NCBI RefSeq assembly: GCF_013520985.1
Contig: NZ_JACDTY010000001.1
Coordinates: forward strand, 310,001 to 374,000
Length of the DNA: 64,000 bases
Reading direction: 5' to 3'
Origin: Mesorhizobium neociceri
GTDB taxonomy: Bacteria > Pseudomonadota > Alphaproteobacteria > Rhizobiales > Rhizobiaceae
Shown piece after piece: positions 60,670-64,000 of this stretch (positions are counted from its first letter, which is position 1; every line of letters starts with the position of its first letter). The notes beneath the pieces were generated by a model. It did no database searches. It was not told where the DNA came from and saw only the letters and a list, made by a program, of their open reading frames with translations. The translations under genes and the position numbers were made by a program.

Positions 60670-60742
60670 CTTTGCGTCCCGGTGCGTTTCTCATCGCACC
60701 TGGCAGTGCGATGAGAGCAGTCCGTGACGATGTAATACCGGA

Positions 60743-61519
60743 TCAGCGTCCCGGTGCGATCAGCGCGAAATAGGCGCCTTGCGGATCGGTGAACTGGGCG
60801 ATCCATTGGCCGGTCGGCACCGGCATCGGACCCATGACGATCTTGCCGCCATTGTCGGTGACACGTTTGGCGGCGGCGTCGATGGCATCGACATTGAAGT
60901 AGAACAGCCACACCGGCACCGGCAGCTGCGGCGGCTTGTTCATGATGCCGCCGCCGGATTCAGGGCCGGCCGAGAAGGTCTGGTAGATGCCCATCTCGCC
61001 GATGTCCATGCTCCCGGCATCGGTCCAGCCGAACTGGCTTGAGTAGAAGTCGAAGGCCGCCTGCCGGTCCGCTGCATAGAGTTCGTGCCAGCCGACATGG
61101 CCAGGCGTCGTTGCCGGAAGGACGGGCTGGTCGGGACCATTGGGCTGCAGGAACATGAAGGCAGCGCCCTGTGGATCGGCGACGACCGAGAAGCGGCCGA
61201 CGCCGGGAATGTCGTCCGGCTCGCGGTGAACAGCCCCGCCGGCGGCCTTCAGCGCCTTGGTCGAGGCATCCGCGTCCCTGGTGTGGATATAGCCGAGCCA
61301 TGCCGGCTTCATGCCCATCTTGGCGGCGTCCTCGGGCATGGTCATCAGCCCGCCGACGCCACGCTCGGCGGAGTTCACCACGATGTAGCGCGGCATACCG
61401 GGAGCCTTGTCGAAGGGCTCGGCCTTCCAGCCGACGACGGTGGTGTAGAACGCTTCCGCCGCATCGAGGTCGTTGGTCATCAGCTCGTACCAGAAGAAGG
61501 GCATTGGGGTTTTCGGCAT
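60743..61519 (-). CDS. VOC-family protein with two glyoxalase-like domains
   Basis: 258 residues made of two VOC modules: PFFWYELMTNDLDAAEAFYTTVVGW at the start, and GHVGWHELYAADRQAAFDFYSSQFGW about 130 residues later. Each ends in a FSVVADPQGAAFMFLQP or AQFTDPQGAYFALIAP strand. Similar two-domain proteins are often annotated as glyoxalase/bleomycin-resistance or hydroxylase-like; the metal ligands cannot be assigned with certainty. The ATG at 61517-61519 has GAGGAG upstream; another ATG nine codons earlier is possible. It was probably divergent from chaC before the insertion described below. Confidence 0.85.
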   Translation of the reverse strand: MPKTPMPFFWYELMTNDLDAAEAFYTTVVGWKAEPFDKAPGMPRYIVVNSAERGVGGLMTMPEDAAKMGMKPAWLGYIHTRDADASTKALKAAGGAVHREPDDIPGVGRFSVVADPQGAAFMFLQPNGPDQPVLPATTPGHVGWHELYAADRQAAFDFYSSQFGWTDAGSMDIGEMGIYQTFSAGPESGGGIMNKPPQLPVPVWLFYFNVDAIDAAAKRVTDNGGKIVMGPMPVPTGQWIAQFTDPQGAYFALIAPGR

Positions 61520-61558
61520 TTTTTCGGTCTCCTCACCTTCATGCATCGATCGTTGTCC

Positions 61559-61784
61559 GATCCATCAGAGAACGTTTTCAGCGACGCGAATCCGACAGCG
61601 AACCGCAGAAAATTCAACGTGTGGGTGAACACATCGTTCCCCACTTCGCCCCACCCGGCGGCTTGCACGCACGGCGGTTTTCGACTTTCCTTAGGGCGAA
61701 CGAGGGGTAGTCGTTTCATGCGCCGGATGTCGCTCACGCCTGAGCTTGTTTCACTGTGCCATCGCGCGATGAAAGCAGTTCCGG
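61559..61784 (+). repeat. Diverged duplicate of the chaC upstream region and 5' end (left copy)
   Basis: It matches 63379-63585 in the same orientation: both begin GATCCATC, share GCGACGC-AATCCGACA, and share the coding block ATGTCGCTCACG followed by GAGCT-GT-TCACTGTGCCA. Identity is uneven, high over the coding block and low over the leader. The two copies enclose the insert at about 61785-63378. Confidence 0.75.
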
Positions 61785-61810
61785 GTCGATGCTATGGGCA
61801 ACACCTTTAA
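61718..61810 (+). pseudogene. Truncated chaC 5' fragment (30 codons)
   Basis: It encodes MRRMSLTPELVSLCHRAMKA, matching the start of the intact gene at 63514 (MHRQMSLTSELVSLCHREEA), then runs into unrelated codons and stops at a TAA. The stop overlaps, on the opposite strand, the stop of the inserted gene, placing the insertion junction near 61785. Confidence 0.8.
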
Positions 61811-62586
61811 GCCTTGCCGCCCATCAGCAGCAAACCAGAATTTTCCACTTGGGATTGACCCGGTGGGAGAATTTCAACCGTATCCTTCGCCTCGTCAAAA
61901 TGGACAAGGGCGTGCTTGTGTAGGTCCTTCAGGACCGTGTTTCGGAAATAGCTTGGGTTTTTGTAATCTACCCAATGCCTCAACACCGTCCTGTCTACTG
62001 GCTTCCCTTCGGCATACAGCAGGATCAACACCTTCTGACTGACCGTCTTGGCAGGTTCGAGTATCCGTCTGGTGTCACCACTCGTCCAGACTATCTGGAA
62101 AGTCCGTGCCGTGACGGCCTCGACTAGCGCGTGAGCATCGTCAAGGGCTAGGGTAGACAGTTGGCGGATGAACTCTGCCATGACCCATTTCATGCCTCGC
62201 AGAAAGAACTCTGCGTCCATGTGGTTGGGGCTGACCTCTGCGCTAACATGACCAATGGCTCGATTGTTGCGTAACTCGTAGAGCGCAATAAGGATCTTGG
62301 GTATCTGGACGCACATACCCCTGCCCTTTGTCTTGTTGTGTTCCTCCAGTAGGTTGCAGCTTTTCGGGAAGTTGTCGGGCTTGTGCGCAGTGTACGGAAA
62401 CTTACCCGCCACGTGCCCGGCGCAGATGCAGTAGGCAATCTCGCAGAATTTGCCGGCCTTGACGCCGACTGCTTCCCAATCGCCCGCGCGGAACTCGTCC
62501 ATCGCCTGCTCGAACTCGGCAAGGAGCGGTTCTTTCAGGCCGTCAGGAAGGGCCTTGAGGGCATCGCGGATAGAGGCCGAGCTCAC
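61807..62586 (-). CDS. HEPN-like protein with C-terminal winged helix, in a small insert
   Basis: 259 residues from a GTG start. The N-terminal two-thirds is helical, with LYELRNNRAIGHV carrying R106-x6-H113, the R-x4-6-H pattern of HEPN RNase-like domains and of abortive-infection proteins. The last 80 residues look like a winged helix (SQKVLILLYAEGKPVDRTVL, RNTVLKDLHKHALVHFD). The GTG at 62584-62586 lies one base after the upstream gene's stop and has AGGGA seven bases before it; an ATG at 62667 would overlap that gene by 80 bases and encode a stretch that is its antiphase shadow. AT content is higher than in neighbouring genes. Function is inferred only. Confidence 0.6.
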   Translation of the reverse strand: MSSASIRDALKALPDGLKEPLLAEFEQAMDEFRAGDWEAVGVKAGKFCEIAYCICAGHVAGKFPYTAHKPDNFPKSCNLLEEHNKTKGRGMCVQIPKILIALYELRNNRAIGHVSAEVSPNHMDAEFFLRGMKWVMAEFIRQLSTLALDDAHALVEAVTARTFQIVWTSGDTRRILEPAKTVSQKVLILLYAEGKPVDRTVLRHWVDYKNPSYFRNTVLKDLHKHALVHFDEAKDTVEILPPGQSQVENSGLLLMGGKA

Positions 62587-62587
62587 G

Positions 62588-62965
62588 CTAGTCCCTATCC
62601 CAGAAATATGTCCAAGGCCCATTTCCAACCTTGGTTCGTTGAATAGTGCCTTTTTTGAACATGCCATCTAGTGCAGCCGAAACTTGATTGGATTGGTACG
62701 TCCAACCCTTTTCTCTAAGCCCGGCAGTGATGGCCGGAAGGCCGCGGTGCTCTTTGAAGAAGCCATCACCCCTTAGTGTGAAGATGCGGTCGCCACATGC
62801 CTGTCCCCTCGGCGGTATGACTCCTTTCCTGCGCTTGGCCTTCGCCTTGCCACCATCCCCTGCGGGCGCTACGTCGCCGTTTGCCAGAAGCTCGTCTTCG
62901 CCATCCTGGCCAGATGCTAGGCTACGCGGCCGACTACCAAATCCGGCTTGTTCGATCAGCGGCAA
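62588..62965 (-). CDS. Winged-helix protein of the insert, 5' end unclear
   Basis: 125 residues from a TTG at 62965. The C-terminal half reads as a winged helix: GDGFFKEHRGLPAITAGLRE, then QVSAALDGMFKKGTIQRTKV and GPWTYFWD. The frame stays open to 63109 and the upstream residues also look coding (TWQIEFISTHPGVIEIEGER, then EFVEGALAKFLPLIEQ), but they contain no ATG, GTG or TTG before a TGA at 63110-63112. The gene has therefore probably lost its start by truncation or frameshift, or uses a rare start such as ATT. It is immediately upstream of the HEPN-like gene, so the two form one operon. No function is known. Confidence 0.55.
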   Translation of the reverse strand: MPLIEQAGFGSRPRSLASGQDGEDELLANGDVAPAGDGGKAKAKRRKGVIPPRGQACGDRIFTLRGDGFFKEHRGLPAITAGLREKGWTYQSNQVSAALDGMFKKGTIQRTKVGNGPWTYFWDRD

Positions 62966-63109
62966 GAACTTAGCGAGTGCACCCTCGACAAATTCTCTCT
63001 CGCCTTCGATCTCTATTACACCGGGGTGCGTCGATATGAACTCGATTTGCCATGTGTTCGACTCGCTCTTGAGCTTTGGTCGAACAATTGAGGCCGCCGC
63101 ACCCTTAAA

Positions 63110-63513
63110 TCAAGACAAATGGAACAAAGGCGCGTGCTTACAAGCGTTTACGCACGACTATTTGAGATACGGACGTTCGGCCTATGCGAAAACTTGTCGG
63201 GATCAGTTCTGCCCAGGCGGGGTAGATACCGGTAGGCCGGTGGGCATGTAGAACCCTGCTGGTCCGTCCTTGGTTTTGATGCTGAGTCAATTACGCTTGC
63301 CGTTCTCAGATACGTTTAGGTAAAGGCCGCCCCGTCGCCATGGCGCGTTCCGGGGGTCAAACTTGCCCTTTCATGCGTGATCCATCCTAGGACGATCTTC
63401 GCGACGCAAATCCGACATTGGCCACACAATAATGACGGTGCGTTCACAAGCGTTCCACGGCTTGCGCGCTTTGTGGTTTTCCCCTTTTCTGGCGCCAACG
63501 GGGTTTTTGTTCC
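63110..63513. other. Right end of insert and regenerated chaC leader, no gene found
   Basis: From 63110 to 63378 I find no supportable gene; a short minus-strand frame ending at 63203 (SIKTKDGPAGFYMPTGLP) is only 27 codons and starts right after a stop, so it may be a remnant. From 63379 the sequence is the second copy of the chaC upstream region shared with 61559-61784. Confidence 0.5.
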
Positions 63514-64000
63514 ATGCATCGTCAAATGTCGCTCACGTCCGAGCTCGTCTCACTGTGCCACCGCGAGGAGGCCGATCCCGGGCCTGATGGCAGCTGGACG
63601 CAGTTGACCGACGAGGACTTCCGCACCCTTGCCTTACGGCTCTCCGAAGAAGCCGATGCGGGGCCGTTATGGGTGTTCGCCTATGGCTCGTTGATCTGGA
63701 AGCCAGCCTTCGAATCCGTCGAGCGACAGCGCGCCACTGCTTTCGGTTGGCATCGCTCGTTTTGCCTCGACATGGTGCGCTGGCGCGGCACCGCAGCGCA
63801 GCCGGGGCTGATGATGGCGCTTGAGCGCGGCGGGCGATGCGATGGCGTCATCTACCGCCTGCCGGACGGCGACAAGCCAGAACAGATCGAACGGTTGTTG
63901 CGGCGCGAGATCGACGACCATGAAAGTGTCAGCTCGGTCCGGTGGGTTCCGGTGCGCACGGCCCAAGGGGTGGTGCGAGCGCTCGGCTTCTGGGTCGGGG
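63514..64000 (+). CDS. chaC: ChaC-family gamma-glutamylcyclotransferase (cut by window edge)
   Basis: The first 162 codons are visible. WVFAYGSLIWKPAF contains the YGSL motif (residues 57-60) that forms the substrate-anion loop of gamma-glutamylcyclotransferases. It is followed by WHRSFCLDMVRWRG, PGLMMALERGGRCDGVIYRL and WVPVRT, all typical of ChaC enzymes that cleave glutathione to 5-oxoproline and Cys-Gly. The ATG at 63514 lacks a strong ribosome-binding site; a second in-frame ATG lies four codons later. Its 5' end and leader are duplicated at 61559-61784, on the other side of the insert. Confidence 0.88.
   Translation, partial: MHRQMSLTSELVSLCHREEADPGPDGSWTQLTDEDFRTLALRLSEEADAGPLWVFAYGSLIWKPAFESVERQRATAFGWHRSFCLDMVRWRGTAAQPGLMMALERGGRCDGVIYRLPDGDKPEQIERLLRREIDDHESVSSVRWVPVRTAQGVVRALGFWVG

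Noticed and set aside
62688..63251. 187-codon plus-strand open frame inside the insert
   Set aside because: Low-complexity Ser/Pro-rich product opposite a frame with a convincing winged-helix segment; no ribosome-binding site.
1..64000. CRISPR arrays, tRNA or rRNA genes, riboswitches
   Set aside because: No regularly spaced repeat array, cloverleaf-like segment or recognisable riboswitch core was seen by eye; tRNAscan-SE and Rfam searches would settle this.

Overview
The window looks like chromosomal DNA of a high-GC alphaproteobacterium of the order Hyphomicrobiales (Rhizobiales), most probably Mesorhizobium or a close relative. This is judged from codon usage, gene families (MocR/GntR regulators, many binding-protein ABC importers, inositol-type catabolic genes) and the short GC-rich palindromic repeats between genes. 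I see no tRNA, rRNA, CRISPR array, transposase or integrase.

Layout. 1-12.8 kb is a sugar/polyol catabolic region: a truncated FadR-type regulator and a full-length close paralogue, a 3-hydroxyisobutyrate-dehydrogenase-like enzyme divergent from a uronate-dehydrogenase-like SDR, then a minus-strand operon (ChbG deacetylase, sugar-binding protein, permease, ATPase, Gfo/Idh/MocA dehydrogenase). Divergent from that operon is a DegT-type aminotransferase, followed by a MocR regulator, a 68-residue lone LacI helix-turn-helix protein and an IolE-type inosose dehydratase. The content resembles rhizopine (moc) and aminocyclitol catabolism. 12.9-14.6 kb holds a DUF3175 protein and an MFS carrier. 14.8-21.4 kb is a LacI repressor, a clear operator/promoter, a ribose-type ABC importer and gluconokinase. 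21.4-24.2 kb has a lysophospholipid-acyltransferase-like protein and an oxalyl-CoA-synthetase-like ligase. 24.2-29.9 kb is an Rrf2 regulator and a sulfate/thiosulfate importer with two binding proteins.

30.1-47.1 kb concerns the cell envelope: a VanX-type D,D-dipeptidase, PBP1C with its alpha-2-macroglobulin partner, and divergent tamA-tamB. TamB has a tandemly duplicated module of about 622 residues. 47.4-53.8 kb is an oligopeptide-type importer with a fused double ATPase. 54-61.5 kb carries a GST, a lytic transglycosylase lipoprotein, a non-pyrrolysine MttB homologue with a FAD/GcvT oxidoreductase, DoxX, an exported protein of unknown function and a two-domain VOC protein.

Two places look like insertions that left the host gene intact but duplicated part of it. 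The GST gene sits between two copies of the 3' end of the transglycosylase gene. A lower-GC insert sits between two diverged copies of the chaC promoter and 5' end. That second insert encodes a minus-strand pair: a winged-helix protein with a damaged or unclear 5' end, and a protein with an R-x6-H (HEPN-like) motif plus a C-terminal winged helix. This pair is the best candidate for an undescribed system, possibly a defence or toxin-type module.

All family calls come from reading the translated sequence. No database search was run.
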